Shown here: positions 16,178 through 24,592 of the stretch, piece after piece
How the letters are laid out: each line of letters starts with the position of its first letter
Numbering within the stretch: the first letter of the stretch is position 1
NCBI GenBank assembly: GCA_031549885.1
Contig: JAVBPD010000113.1
Span: forward strand, 1 to 29,561
DNA length: 29,561 bases
From: WQUF01 sp031549885
GTDB lineage: Bacteria; Bacillota; Clostridia; Clostridiales; Clostridiaceae
Direction of reading: 5' to 3'
Translations under genes and position numbers: made by a program
Notes under the pieces: generated by a model
Database searches by the model: none
Seen by the model: the letters and a program-made list of their open reading frames with translations, nothing else
Told to the model about the DNA's origin: nothing

Positions 16178-16873
16178 ATAAGGCGCTATTTATTAAAAAA
16201 TGTGAATAATACAAGGGATTTAGGTGGGTTTCCAATTGATTTAAATTCTTCTACAAAATTTGGTGCGTTTATAAGAAGTGATGTGCCAATAAATTTACTA
16301 AAAGAAGAAATGGATTTTTTTGTTAATATGAAAATAACAACCATTATTGATTTAAGAACAAAGTCTGAAACAATTGAATATCCTTGTGCTTTTAAAGGAA
16401 ATCCAAATTTTAGTTATTTTAATTTTTCCGTTGCTAAAGAGGGCAATTTGCCAGATAAAGAAGAGGATATTCCGATGTCATATTTTGGAATGGTTCATGA
16501 GAATGAAAATATATATCACGTTATGAAAACAATAGCAGATTCAGAAGGTGGAGTTTTATTTCATTGCATGGCAGGAAAAGATAGAACAGGAATTGTAGCA
16601 GCACTTTTGTTGTCTTTAGTGGGAGTTCAAATGTGTGATATTTTAGCTGATTACGAAGTGACTTATTGTTATATAAGAGAAGTGATAAATAAGGAGCTTA
16701 TAAATGACCCAATGCTTCCAGCGTTTATGGGACAATCAAAGCTAGATTATATGGAGAATTTTTTAAAAATTTTTTATGAAAATTATCACTCAACAGAAAA
16801 GTACTTGTTAAAAATAGGATTAACTAAAGAAGAGATAAATAAAATAAAAATTAAACTTATTAACAATAACTAA
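16178..16873 (+). CDS. tyrosine-protein phosphatase-like protein
   Basis: This protein belongs to the bacterial tyrosine/lipid phosphatase family (PF13350-like). The N-terminal NTRDLGGF motif, IIDLRTKSE and the P-loop HCMAGKDRTG, with the catalytic Cys and Arg, are all present, followed by a helical C-terminus. Length is 231 residues from 16178. The start is odd. AAGGAGG at 16164-16170 is ideally spaced for an ATA codon at 16178, giving IRRYLLKNVNNTRDLGG, which looks like a natural N-terminus. The first usual start, GTG 16202, has no ribosome site and cuts off this segment. I favour 16178, with ATA as a rare start or a mutated ATG. It directly follows the ECF gene. Confidence 0.82.
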   Translation: MRRYLLKNVNNTRDLGGFPIDLNSSTKFGAFIRSDVPINLLKEEMDFFVNMKITTIIDLRTKSETIEYPCAFKGNPNFSYFNFSVAKEGNLPDKEEDIPMSYFGMVHENENIYHVMKTIADSEGGVLFHCMAGKDRTGIVAALLLSLVGVQMCDILADYEVTYCYIREVINKELINDPMLPAFMGQSKLDYMENFLKIFYENYHSTEKYLLKIGLTKEEINKIKIKLINNN

Positions 16874-16877
16874 ATAT

Positions 16878-17417
16878 ATGGATTTATATAGCAATAGATT
16901 ATTAATTAGGGATATAAAATAAAATGATCTTAATTTTTTATTAACTCTTGAACAAAATCTCTTAGTTCAAGAGTTTAGACACTTTGTTTTAACTTCTAAT
17001 GAAATAAATGAATTGTATTTGAAAGCTATTGAATTAAATAAACAAGAACCAAGACAAAAATATTGTTTTATAGTTGAAAGATTAAAGGATAAAGAAATTT
17101 TAGGAAAGATAAATTTCAGTCTTTCTTGTAAAGAAATAAATGAGTGGGAAATTGGATGGATTTTTCACCCTAATTTTTGGAAAAATGGTTATGCTGTTGA
17201 AGCATCAAGAAGAGTAATTGAATTTGCAATAAAAGATTTAAAAGTTCATAGAATTATTGCTATGTGCTACAGTAATAATATTAAATCAGAAAATGTAATG
17301 AAAAAAATAGGTATGAAAAAAGAAGGGTGCTTTAGAAGAGTTAAATTTTTAAAAAATTCTTGGCATGATGAAGTTATTTATTCCTTTATTCATGAAGATT
17401 TAAATGAAAATTATTAA
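16878..17417 (+). pseudogene. GNAT acetyltransferase broken by an in-frame stop
   Basis: Reading from ATG 16878 gives MDLYSNRLLIRDIK, then TAA (16920-16922), then NDLNFLLTLEQ in the same frame, continuing without further stops to residue 180. The start (SNRLLIRDI) is typical of RimJ/RimL-type acetyltransferases. The body keeps IGWIFHPNFWKNGYAVEASR, the acetyl-CoA loop, and CYSNNIKSENVMKKIGMKKEG. One base change (TAA from AAA or GAA) explains the break. Translation could restart only from a TTG at 17013, losing about 45 residues. It overlaps no other gene and begins 4 bases after the phosphatase stop. It is a recent pseudogene or a truncated protein. Confidence 0.75.
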
Positions 17418-17456
17418 AATAAATGTATATTATTTTTAGATGGGGACAAAATACTA

Positions 17457-17484
17457 TTGTAAGGTGACAAAAGCCACCTTACAA
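17457..17484. terminator. perfect 10-bp stem-loop
   Basis: TTGTAAGGTG/CACCTTACAA (17457-17466/17475-17484) lies 40 bases after the acetyltransferase pseudogene. It is a strong hairpin but is not followed by a U run on the plus strand. Confidence 0.5.
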
Positions 17485-17608
17485 ACAATTATTTAGTATT
17501 AGTAACAATAAATTCAGGCTGCAATGGTTTGATATATAGACTGTTGTGTTATATATTGAAGCATAATTGGTTTAAAAAACCTTTACTGAATTTTAATAGA
17601 AAGCTATG

Positions 17609-17652
17609 AGGATAATCCTAGGAGAATATTAGGGTTATCCTTATTTTTATTT
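17609..17652 (+). terminator. intrinsic terminator
   Basis: AGGATAATCCT pairs AGGGTTATCCT (17609-17619/17631-17641, 11 bp with one G-U), followed by TATTTTTATTT. It could end plus-strand transcripts from the ECF-phosphatase unit. It also overlaps the 3' end of the convergent membrane hydrolase gene. The 120 bases before it hold no gene that I can see. Confidence 0.7.
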
Positions 17653-18189
17653 AAGTATATTTACAATAAAAGAATAATTTAAATAAATTAAAATGAAAAT
17701 AGTAAGCACTATGCAAATAATTGATATGAAGTTTTGATATTTATCAGATCTTAATTCAAATAAGCGAAATTTTTTTTTAAATGGGTAAAATAATGGTATT
17801 CCGCCAACAGTTATAATATCAAAAGCTAAGTGGCTTACATATCCTGCAAAAAGCCCCAGTAAGAAAATTTTATAATATGGACAATTATTGAAAGAAGTAA
17901 TATGGCCAATTCCTAAAAGTAAAATAATAAATATAATTAAACCCAGTATTGAATGGGTTATGCCTCTGTGGCCACTGTATTTATTTATGGCTTTACTTAT
18001 ACTTTTCACCTTATGGCCAATATAAGATCTTGTATTATCAATATCAGGAATGAGGCTGCCAACGAAAGAACCTGAGGATAATATAATTAAATTTAATAAA
18101 TTTTCATTTAAACCATTTTTTTCAAACAATACAAAACTAATTATAACTCCTGTGCATATTCCAGCTGTAGTATGAACTTTTTTAGTCAA
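17647..18189 (-). CDS. YdjM/DUF457-type membrane-bound metal-dependent hydrolase
   Basis: This 180-residue inner-membrane protein has about four hydrophobic segments. It shows the family's metal-ligand pattern: KKVHTTAGI at the N-terminus, GSLIPDIDNTRSYIGH (about 45-60), HRGITHSILG and GYVSHLAFDIITVGGIP. These His/Asp residues are the signature of the LexA-regulated YdjM family and related DUF457 proteins; the substrate is unknown. It is transcribed alone on the minus strand, convergent with the phosphatase/acetyltransferase unit. No LexA box was identified in its leader. Confidence 0.85.
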   Translation of the reverse strand: MTKKVHTTAGICTGVIISFVLFEKNGLNENLLNLIILSSGSFVGSLIPDIDNTRSYIGHKVKSISKAINKYSGHRGITHSILGLIIFIILLLGIGHITSFNNCPYYKIFLLGLFAGYVSHLAFDIITVGGIPLFYPFKKKFRLFELRSDKYQNFISIICIVLTIFILIYLNYSFIVNILK

Positions 18190-18673
18190 TTTTTTTCACC
18201 ATTAATTATTTATTTAGAGAATTTACAATCCCTATAGTTAATATTTATCCTAAAAATCCCATAAAAGTCAATAAAATTTCATTAAATATTGCCTATCTGT
18301 CACAACTTATTAAGTTTTTTTGTGTCTCATAGGGCTGTACAAGTGTATATTTATTTATTTTGGCGTGCTATAATTATATGATAGGCACAGGTTTTTTTGA
18401 TAATTCCTATTTTTAGGAGGTATATTTCTTTTTTTATATTTTTGGTAAATTTTACAAATTAATTTTTGTTTTGAAAAAATATAAAAAAGATTTGTAGTTG
18501 ATTTAGAAGAGACCATAATAAATATATTCAATTTTAGGCATGATTGGAAATGTAAAAACATTTTCATATTGGCTGGAATTTTTAAATTTAGCTTTGGAAA
18601 AGTTATCAATAGTGAAAAAAGATAATAAAAAATCAATTTATTAAAACAATATTGAAGAAGGCTGGTGACAATA
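18190..18673. other. long intergenic region before moeA
   Basis: These 484 bases separate the divergent membrane hydrolase and moeA genes. I see a weak stem GCCTAT/ATAGGGC (18291-18296/18329-18335) enclosing ACTT/AAGT. A TATAAT sits at 18369-18374 without a good -35. A short CCTATTTTTAGG hairpin is followed by an AGGAGG-like site (about 18402-18420) with no ATG behind it. A minus-strand open frame here is judged chance. No known riboswitch class was recognised. Confidence 0.35.
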
Positions 18674-19891
18674 ATGCTTAAAGTTATGGATATTGACGAA
18701 GTTTTAGATAATTTAATGGATAAGAGAATTAATTTATCTAGTTTAGAGGTTGAAATTATTGATTCAGAAGGAATGGTACTGGCAGAAGATATAATATCTC
18801 CATGTAATGTGCCAAACTTTAGAAGATCAACCGTAGATGGTTTTGCAGTAAGGCACAATGATTTAAATGGTGCAAGTGAATCTACCCCAGTTATTTTAAA
18901 GAAAATTGAAGAAATACACATGGGAAAAGAGTGCTTAAATGATATTATAGAAAATAAGTGCAGCTATGTTCCTACAGGTGGCATGGTTCCAGATGGGGCA
19001 GATGCTATTGTGGTAGTTGAACTTACCGATACTTTGCAAGATGACGAAGTGATTTTTTACTCGCAAGTTTCTCAGCTTCAAAACATAATCTCTATAGGCG
19101 AAGATGTAACATTAGGGGATATATTGTTTAATAGAGGAAGGCTTGTTACACCTTATGATATTGGAGTGCTTGCTTCTGTTGGAATAACAAAGGTTAAAGT
19201 ATTTAAAAAAATAAATGTAGGAATAATATTGACAGGAGATGAAATAGTTCCATATGATGAAGAACCTGAAAAAGGCCAGGTTAGAGATGTTAACTCACAT
19301 CTTCTTATTTCACTTTTAAAAAAGAATAATTCTGAAATCATTTATTATGGAATAATAAAAGATAGTTTAAATACTTTAAAGGAATCAATAGAAAAAGCTT
19401 TAAAAGAATGCAATATTGTTATAATATCTGGTGGAAGCTCAATAGGAGAGAGAGATTATACAATAGAAGCCATTTCTTCCATTGAAAGTTCAAATATTTT
19501 ATGTCATGGAATATCTATAAGACCTGGAAAACAAACTATAGTTGCAAAAGTTCTTGATAAAACAATATTTGGCCTTCCTGGTAATCCTTTGGCAGTAGCA
19601 TTTGTATATAAGTCAATTGTTGAAAAATTTATAAACTATAATTATGAAATAGAAGATGAAGTAGTTGATTTTGTACTTGCTGAATTTAGAATAAATTATC
19701 ATAGAGCTAAAGGAAGAGAAGAATTTATGCCAGTAAAATTAGAATATAAAGAAGGAAAAATATTTGCAGAGCCAATTAAGGAAAAGTCAAATGTAATTTC
19801 ATGTATGTCAATGGCATCAGGCTTTATTTCTATAAATAAAAATTTAGAAGGATTGCACAAAGGCGAAATTGTAAAAGTAATTAAAATATAG
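18674..19891 (+). CDS. moeA: molybdopterin molybdenumtransferase
   Basis: Inserts molybdate into adenylated molybdopterin, last step of molybdenum cofactor synthesis. It has 405 residues, normal length. It shows the N-terminal dimerisation part, the RSTVDGFAV motif (about 51-59), VPTGGMVPDGADAIVVVE, LTGDEIVPYDEEPEKGQVRDVNS, the MogA-like fold motif ISGGSSIGERDYT, and FGLPGNPLAVAF, then the C-terminal beta barrel. ATG 18674 is chosen, though a GTG at 18665 lies closer to AAGAAGG, so the first three residues are uncertain. No other molybdenum-cofactor gene lies in the window, so it is a stand-alone copy followed by a strong terminator. Confidence 0.92.
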   Translation: MLKVMDIDEVLDNLMDKRINLSSLEVEIIDSEGMVLAEDIISPCNVPNFRRSTVDGFAVRHNDLNGASESTPVILKKIEEIHMGKECLNDIIENKCSYVPTGGMVPDGADAIVVVELTDTLQDDEVIFYSQVSQLQNIISIGEDVTLGDILFNRGRLVTPYDIGVLASVGITKVKVFKKINVGIILTGDEIVPYDEEPEKGQVRDVNSHLLISLLKKNNSEIIYYGIIKDSLNTLKESIEKALKECNIVIISGGSSIGERDYTIEAISSIESSNILCHGISIRPGKQTIVAKVLDKTIFGLPGNPLAVAFVYKSIVEKFINYNYEIEDEVVDFVLAEFRINYHRAKGREEFMPVKLEYKEGKIFAEPIKEKSNVISCMSMASGFISINKNLEGLHKGEIVKVIKI

Positions 19892-19900
19892 TTAATAACT

Positions 19901-19934
19901 AACAGGAAATAATATAATTGTTTCCTGTTTTTTG
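19901..19934 (+). terminator. intrinsic terminator of moeA
   Basis: AACAGGAAA/TTTCCTGTT (19901-19909/19921-19929), followed by TTTT, 9 bases after the moeA stop. Confidence 0.85.
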
Positions 19935-20034
19935 ATCTATAAAAAAATTATGAAATTTATGAATTAGCTTATAAAAATATGTTTATATATGGTAGAATAT
20001 TATGAATATTAAATTATATATAAAGGGTGATATT

Positions 20035-22269
20035 ATGTATATTGCTATGAGAGATGAGACAACAGGATATTCAGAGCCTCTTTTAGATCATTTAAACAAG
20101 GTAGGAGACTTATCAGCTAACTTTGCTAAAAACTTTAATCTTTCAGCACAAGCTTATGTATTAGGATATTTACATGACTTTGGAAAATATTCTAAAGAAT
20201 TTCAAAAACAAATTGGTAGTTCGCATATTACTATAGATTATTCAATTGCTGGTGCATTGGAGCTCTTTCATAGGTTTTATAGTGATAAAGATCTTGCGCC
20301 TATTGCAAAATTATTAGGAATGGTTATTACTGGACATTATAATGGATTGTTAAATTTAGGAGTAAGTCAAGATTTAGATAATGGAACCCATGAAAGCAAG
20401 TTTAAGAAACATTCAAAGGATTATTATAATGGTTTTAGTGAGATAGACGAAAATTTAATAAAAATATATAGAGAGGAATTAAATGAAAAAATCCAAAAAT
20501 CCATTGGAAATAAAAAAGATGAAAGGGAATTAGGATTTGCTTGGCAGGCCATCATTAGGATGTTATTTTCCTGTACTTTAGATGCAGATTTTATAGATAC
20601 TGAAATTTTTCTAAAAAAATATGAACATCATAGTTTTAAGTCTATTAGCTATTTAGATAACGATGTAGAAAAGTTTATAAAGAATAATTTTTATGATAAT
20701 AAGAAGAAAACTAAAAAACCTGTTACTAATCATAAAAAGCAAGATATTTTAAAACAGACTTTGGAAGCATCTTCTAAAAAACCTGGATTTTTTACATTAA
20801 TTGCTCCTCCAAACTCTTTAAAAACAACCAGCTCTTTTATATTTGGAATTAAACATGCCATAAAAAATGGGTTAAAGAGGGTTATTTACGTTTTGCCATA
20901 TAATAGCATTATAGATAGTGATGCTAAACTTTTTAAGAATATTGTTGGAGAAGAAAATGTTTTAGAGCACCTTTGTGATTTTACAAATTGTGAAAAAAAT
21001 CAATTGGCAACAGAAAGCATGTCAAAAAGATATAATTGTTTTACAGAAGACTGGAATGTGCCTATTGTTGTGACAAATGCAAAGGAGTTTTTTGACACAT
21101 GTTTTGGAAGTGATATGATAAAGCTTAGAAAGCTTCATAACATATCAAATTCTGTAATTATATTTGATGAAATTCAAAATTTTCCCATGGGATATATGAA
21201 TCCATGTTTTACTTTTTTAAACGAATTAATGGTTAATTATAATTCTTCTGTAGTTTTTTGTTCATCTACTGGAGTGGAATTTAATGAAAACTTAAGCGAT
21301 GAGGTTTTAAAAGACAAGTTTGATATAATAAAAAATGTTGAAGAAATTTATGACATATCAGATAGAGTTAATTTTACATATTTGGGAACTTTATCAGATG
21401 ATGAGATTTTAAAAAAATTAAATCAAAATAGTAACTCGCTTTGTATTGTAAATACTAAGGTTCATGCAAAGAGGCTTTATGATAAGTTAAAAGGTGAAGG
21501 GGTCCATTACTTAAGCGATTTTCTAACTCCATATGACAGAAAAAATAAAATGAAAATTATTGAAAATTCATTAAATAATAATGAAAAATGCATTGTAATT
21601 GCAACAGAAGAGATAGAAACCTCTTTTGATTTAGATTTTAACTTTGTATATAGAAGCATATCATCTGTAGATTTAATATTTAAATCTTCAGGTAAATGCA
21701 ATAGGAGAGGGTTGCTTGATAAAGGAGAACTTTTTGTATTTAAACCTTCCTCTGAAGATGGTTTTGTAAAGAAAGATTATGAAGTTTTAGTGAAGTATTG
21801 TGAAGATATTATAGATGAATATGGAGATAAGTTTCTTTCCTTGGAAGCAATTAATGATTATTTTAGATTAAAATATAATTTTTATTTTGAAAAAAATAAA
21901 TTTGATGAAAAACTTATAAAGGATAATTTCATCATAAAAAGAAATCAAATGAAGTTTAACTTTAAAACCTGTAGTGATAATTTTAAACTCACAGACGACG
22001 ATATGTATAATATTGTAATTCAAAATGATTTTACAAAAAAAATAGTTGATAGTATAAAAATAGGTTATATTTCAAAGGAAGATTTAAGGCAGCTGCAGCA
22101 GCATTGCATTAGTATATGTAAAAATGAATATTATGTTTTAAAGAAAGCTAATGTACTTGATGTGTTTAATAGGTTTACTATTTTAAATGACTTAAATTTC
22201 TACAATAATGACATAGGGCTTGAGATTTCTGACGAATCTTTTGATGAATATTTTTATGAAAGTATATGA
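20035..22269 (+). CDS. cas3: orphan Cas3-like HD-nuclease/helicase with eroded motifs
   Basis: This 744-residue protein has the Cas3 layout: an N-terminal HD nuclease domain (about 1-220), a DExD/H helicase core and a C-terminal part. HD signs are LLDHLNKV, LHDFGK (46-51) and ITGHYNGL. Helicase signs are DEIQ (378-381), a SSTG motif III and GKCNRRG (553-559). Several key positions depart from the family: the DHS motif reads DYS (68-70), motif I reads APPNSLKTT (257-265) and lacks its glycines, and the motif VI GRxxR reads GKCNR. No other cas gene or CRISPR array is in the window. ATG 20035 is preferred because AAAGGGTGA sits just upstream; ATG 20002 has no such site. The frame is intact, so a retained function is likely, but DNA degradation as in type I CRISPR is doubtful. 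Confidence 0.8.
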   Translation: MYIAMRDETTGYSEPLLDHLNKVGDLSANFAKNFNLSAQAYVLGYLHDFGKYSKEFQKQIGSSHITIDYSIAGALELFHRFYSDKDLAPIAKLLGMVITGHYNGLLNLGVSQDLDNGTHESKFKKHSKDYYNGFSEIDENLIKIYREELNEKIQKSIGNKKDERELGFAWQAIIRMLFSCTLDADFIDTEIFLKKYEHHSFKSISYLDNDVEKFIKNNFYDNKKKTKKPVTNHKKQDILKQTLEASSKKPGFFTLIAPPNSLKTTSSFIFGIKHAIKNGLKRVIYVLPYNSIIDSDAKLFKNIVGEENVLEHLCDFTNCEKNQLATESMSKRYNCFTEDWNVPIVVTNAKEFFDTCFGSDMIKLRKLHNISNSVIIFDEIQNFPMGYMNPCFTFLNELMVNYNSSVVFCSSTGVEFNENLSDEVLKDKFDIIKNVEEIYDISDRVNFTYLGTLSDDEILKKLNQNSNSLCIVNTKVHAKRLYDKLKGEGVHYLSDFLTPYDRKNKMKIIENSLNNNEKCIVIATEEIETSFDLDFNFVYRSISSVDLIFKSSGKCNRRGLLDKGELFVFKPSSEDGFVKKDYEVLVKYCEDIIDEYGDKFLSLEAINDYFRLKYNFYFEKNKFDEKLIKDNFIIKRNQMKFNFKTCSDNFKLTDDDMYNIVIQNDFTKKIVDSIKIGYISKEDLRQLQQHCISICKNEYYVLKKANVLDVFNRFTILNDLNFYNNDIGLEISDESFDEYFYESI

Positions 22270-22279
22270 TTTAAATTAT

Positions 22280-22312
22280 AACTTGTTGCTTTAAATAGCA
22301 GCAAGTTTTTTT
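22280..22312 (+). terminator. intrinsic terminator after the cas3-like gene
   Basis: AACTTGTTGCT pairs AGCAGCAAGTT (22280-22290/22297-22307, one G-U), followed by a run of T to 22312. It isolates the cas3-like gene from the agr operon. Confidence 0.9.
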
Positions 22313-22333
22313 ATAAATTTCGCATTTTAAAAA

Positions 22334-22400
22334 TACGTTAATTACAAGAAAAAGTTCAATAACTACAAAATGTAAAAATTTACTTAATTTATGATATAAT
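22334..22400 (+). promoter_or_regulatory. candidate agr promoter region
   Basis: TATAAT at 22395-22400 is the likely -10 element, with TGTAAA (22371-22376) as a weak -35. Weak -35 elements are usual for activator-dependent agr promoters. Two GTT-centred motifs, ACGTTAATT (22335-22343) and AAGTTCAAT (22352-22360), lie just upstream and could be LytTR-type sites. Their spacing (17 bases core to core) is shorter than the classic AgrA arrangement, so this is tentative. Confidence 0.4.
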
Positions 22401-22460
22401 ATATTTGCTAAAGCTAATGATCAATAGTTTTATATTATAAATAAATTGGAGCAAATTAAA

Positions 22461-23051
22461 ATGAATATTAATTTAAATTATAATGAAAAACTTGCTGATA
22501 TAATTTCTACAAAAATAAATGCTTATACTAAAAAAGATAAAATTAATTATTTAAAGATGAAATACGGCATAGAAATATTTCTTATTAATTTTTCCAAAAT
22601 GCTATTAGTATTTTCTATATCATTTTTTTCAAAAACTTTTTTACAGACAAGCTTAATGGTTATTACATTTTGGATATTAAGAAAAAGCTCTTTTGGGCTT
22701 CATTCAAAAAAAAGTTTCATATGCACATTAATTAGCTTATTTATGTTTAATGCTATACCAATAATTGTTAAGCATTTTTATATAAATAAATATGTAATTT
22801 TTTTTACTGTCATTGTTCTTTCTGTTTTTCTTATAAAATATTCACCAGCTGAAACAGAAGGACATCCTATATTAAATAAGGATAAACTAAAGAAAATAAT
22901 TTTTATAAAGTGCATGGTATTGACCTTTATCATCTTGATCATTCCAAATAATTATTATAGAATTTTACTAGCATGTACACTATTATGCCAAGTTATGGGA
23001 GTGTTGCCAATAACATATAAATTGCTGAAAAGGAGGTATTATTATGGTTAA
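22461..23051 (+). CDS. agrB: AgrB accessory gene regulator protease
   Basis: Membrane endopeptidase that trims the AgrD C-terminus and forms the thiolactone. It has 196 residues with about five hydrophobic segments. The catalytic pair lies in FGLHSKKSFIC, His81 and Cys88, the same seven-residue interval as His77/Cys84 of S. aureus AgrB. The KYSPAETEGHPI stretch is also typical. The start is ATG 22461, 9 bases after TTGGAG; a TTG at 22446 would be inside that site. The gene overlaps agrD by 8 bases (ATGGTTAA) and contains the agrD ribosome site, so the two are translationally coupled. First gene of the agrBDCA operon. Confidence 0.93.
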   Translation: MNINLNYNEKLADIISTKINAYTKKDKINYLKMKYGIEIFLINFSKMLLVFSISFFSKTFLQTSLMVITFWILRKSSFGLHSKKSFICTLISLFMFNAIPIIVKHFYINKYVIFFTVIVLSVFLIKYSPAETEGHPILNKDKLKKIIFIKCMVLTFIILIIPNNYYRILLACTLLCQVMGVLPITYKLLKRRYYYG

Positions 23052-23211
23052 AATTACAAGAATGAAAGAAAAATTATACAAAGGAGTTCTTGAATTTGCT
23101 GCAGAAAAGGCAATTAAGATTACTGATAAATCTTTTTCAAAATGTGCCCTTCTTTCTTTTTATGAGCCTAAACTACCAGAAGAATTATTAAATGAAATAA
23201 AAAATAAATAA
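23044..23211 (+). CDS. agrD: AgrD cyclic lactone autoinducer precursor
   Basis: This 55-residue pre-peptide reads MVKITRMKEKLYKGVLEF in its amphipathic N-terminal leader, then SKCALLSFY (32-40), then the C-terminal recognition tail EPKLPEELL. The central Cys34 is the ring residue, and the acidic tail with EPxxPxxL is the AgrB cleavage signal. Aligning the tail with known AgrD proteins places the cut after Phe39, giving a six-residue ring CALLSF. A five-residue ring CALLS is the alternative. GGAGG lies 8 bases upstream of the ATG inside agrB. The signal should be sensed by the histidine kinase encoded next. Confidence 0.93.
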   Translation: MVKITRMKEKLYKGVLEFAAEKAIKITDKSFSKCALLSFYEPKLPEELLNEIKNK

Positions 23212-23262
23212 GTATTAGTAGAGTATGTGCAATATTACTGATTAAGAGATTAGGATGATGCT

Positions 23263-24579
23263 ATGTATTTCATTAAAATATTTATATTTCTTATTATTTG
23301 GAGTATTTGTATATTTAATTTAACAAAAATTAAACTAAAGGTTATATATTTATTAATTAATTTTACTTTACTTTATTTCTTAATAGTACTGACTTCTTTC
23401 AAGTATGAATATATTGCAACTATAGTTTGTGATATTTACACATTAATTTTAATATGTTTAAGCAATAAAAGAATAATAATGAGCATATTTACAGTTTTAT
23501 TAGCTAATTTAATATATTTACTATCTGATTTAACAGTTGCAATAATATTTGTAAATATATTTAAAATTGATGCTAAAGACTTTTTATCTACATATTATGG
23601 ATATATTATTTATTCAACATCAGTTCTAGGAATTACCTATATTTTTTCAATGCTTGCAGGAAGCATATTAAGCAGAAGAATAAGTTTTTTTGATTTAAAA
23701 GTAGATAAGAGAACTATATATTATGTTTTATCTCTTTTATCAATAACTCTACTCTTATATTATGCAAATATTATTTCTATAAGAAACATTACTACAAATA
23801 CAGCAACGATTTTAATAATAGAAGTAATTTTAATCATAAGTTTTTTTATTGTAGTAGGAATAGTTTATTTGCTTATAAAAAGTATTAGTGATTATACCGA
23901 TAAATCTAATGAAGTTATATTAAAAAATGAGGAGCTTAAAAATTTAAAGGATTATACTGAAAAACTTGAAATTATAAATTATGAGATGAGAGCTTTTAGA
24001 CATGATTATATAAATATTTTAGCTACAATAAAGGGTTATATTGTTGATGGAGATATTGAAAAATTAGATGAATATTTTTCTAATAATATTGAAAATACAT
24101 CAAGAAAGATGGAATATGACAATGCTACCCTTGGAAAGCTAAATAAAATTGAGATTCAGTCCATTAAAGGCATAATTGCTCAAAAAATAATTTATGCTCA
24201 AGAAAAGAAAATAAATACTAGAATTGAAATTGAAGAGAAAATAGAAAATATTAATATGGGAGAAGTTGATTTAAGTAGGGTTTTAGGAATCTTATTTGAC
24301 AATTCTATTGAGGCTTCTTTAAATTGTAGCTATAAAAAATGTCTAGAATTTGCAATTATTAAAAAAGAAAAATCAGTAATGATAGTAGTTAGAAATATTT
24401 ATGATGGAGAGCTTGCCTCAATTAATATTTTATATAAAAAAGGATATTCTACTAAAGGAGATAATAGAGGTTTAGGGTTATTTATTTTAAAAGAAATATT
24501 GCAAAAATATAACAATGTTTTAAGGGAAACTAATATTAAAGATAATTGGTTTGAACAAATCATTGAGATCGTAGACTAG
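23263..24579 (+). CDS. agrC: AgrC-type sensor histidine kinase
   Basis: Receptor kinase for the cyclic peptide, 438 residues. The N-terminal half (1-205) has six to seven hydrophobic helices. The C-terminal half holds an HPK10-type kinase: FRHDYIN with His247 as phospho-acceptor, an N box FDNSIEAS (Asn347) and a G box GDNRGLGLF (about 399-407). A coiled linker (about 215-245) joins the parts. It follows agrD by 51 bases and precedes the response regulator by 13 bases, fixing its role by context. The gene symbol is assigned from position and domain type, since the sensor half varies widely in this family. Confidence 0.9.
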   Translation: MYFIKIFIFLIIWSICIFNLTKIKLKVIYLLINFTLLYFLIVLTSFKYEYIATIVCDIYTLILICLSNKRIIMSIFTVLLANLIYLLSDLTVAIIFVNIFKIDAKDFLSTYYGYIIYSTSVLGITYIFSMLAGSILSRRISFFDLKVDKRTIYYVLSLLSITLLLYYANIISIRNITTNTATILIIEVILIISFFIVVGIVYLLIKSISDYTDKSNEVILKNEELKNLKDYTEKLEIINYEMRAFRHDYINILATIKGYIVDGDIEKLDEYFSNNIENTSRKMEYDNATLGKLNKIEIQSIKGIIAQKIIYAQEKKINTRIEIEEKIENINMGEVDLSRVLGILFDNSIEASLNCSYKKCLEFAIIKKEKSVMIVVRNIYDGELASINILYKKGYSTKGDNRGLGLFILKEILQKYNNVLRETNIKDNWFEQIIEIVD

Positions 24580-24592
24580 AAGAAGGTATTCT

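Noticed and set aside
18190..18673. molybdenum cofactor riboswitch upstream of moeA
   Set aside because: The region is very AT-rich and lacks the conserved GC-rich stems of the Moco RNA; only weak hairpins are seen.
18355..18921. 188-codon minus-strand open frame before and within moeA
   Set aside because: It lies half in AT-rich intergenic DNA and half antisense to moeA, has no ribosome site and no recognisable motif.
19935..22445. CRISPR array near the cas3-like gene
   Set aside because: No regularly spaced direct repeats are present on either side of the gene.
22446..22460. TTG start for agrB giving five extra residues
   Set aside because: The TTG is part of the TTGGAG ribosome site of the downstream ATG at 22461.
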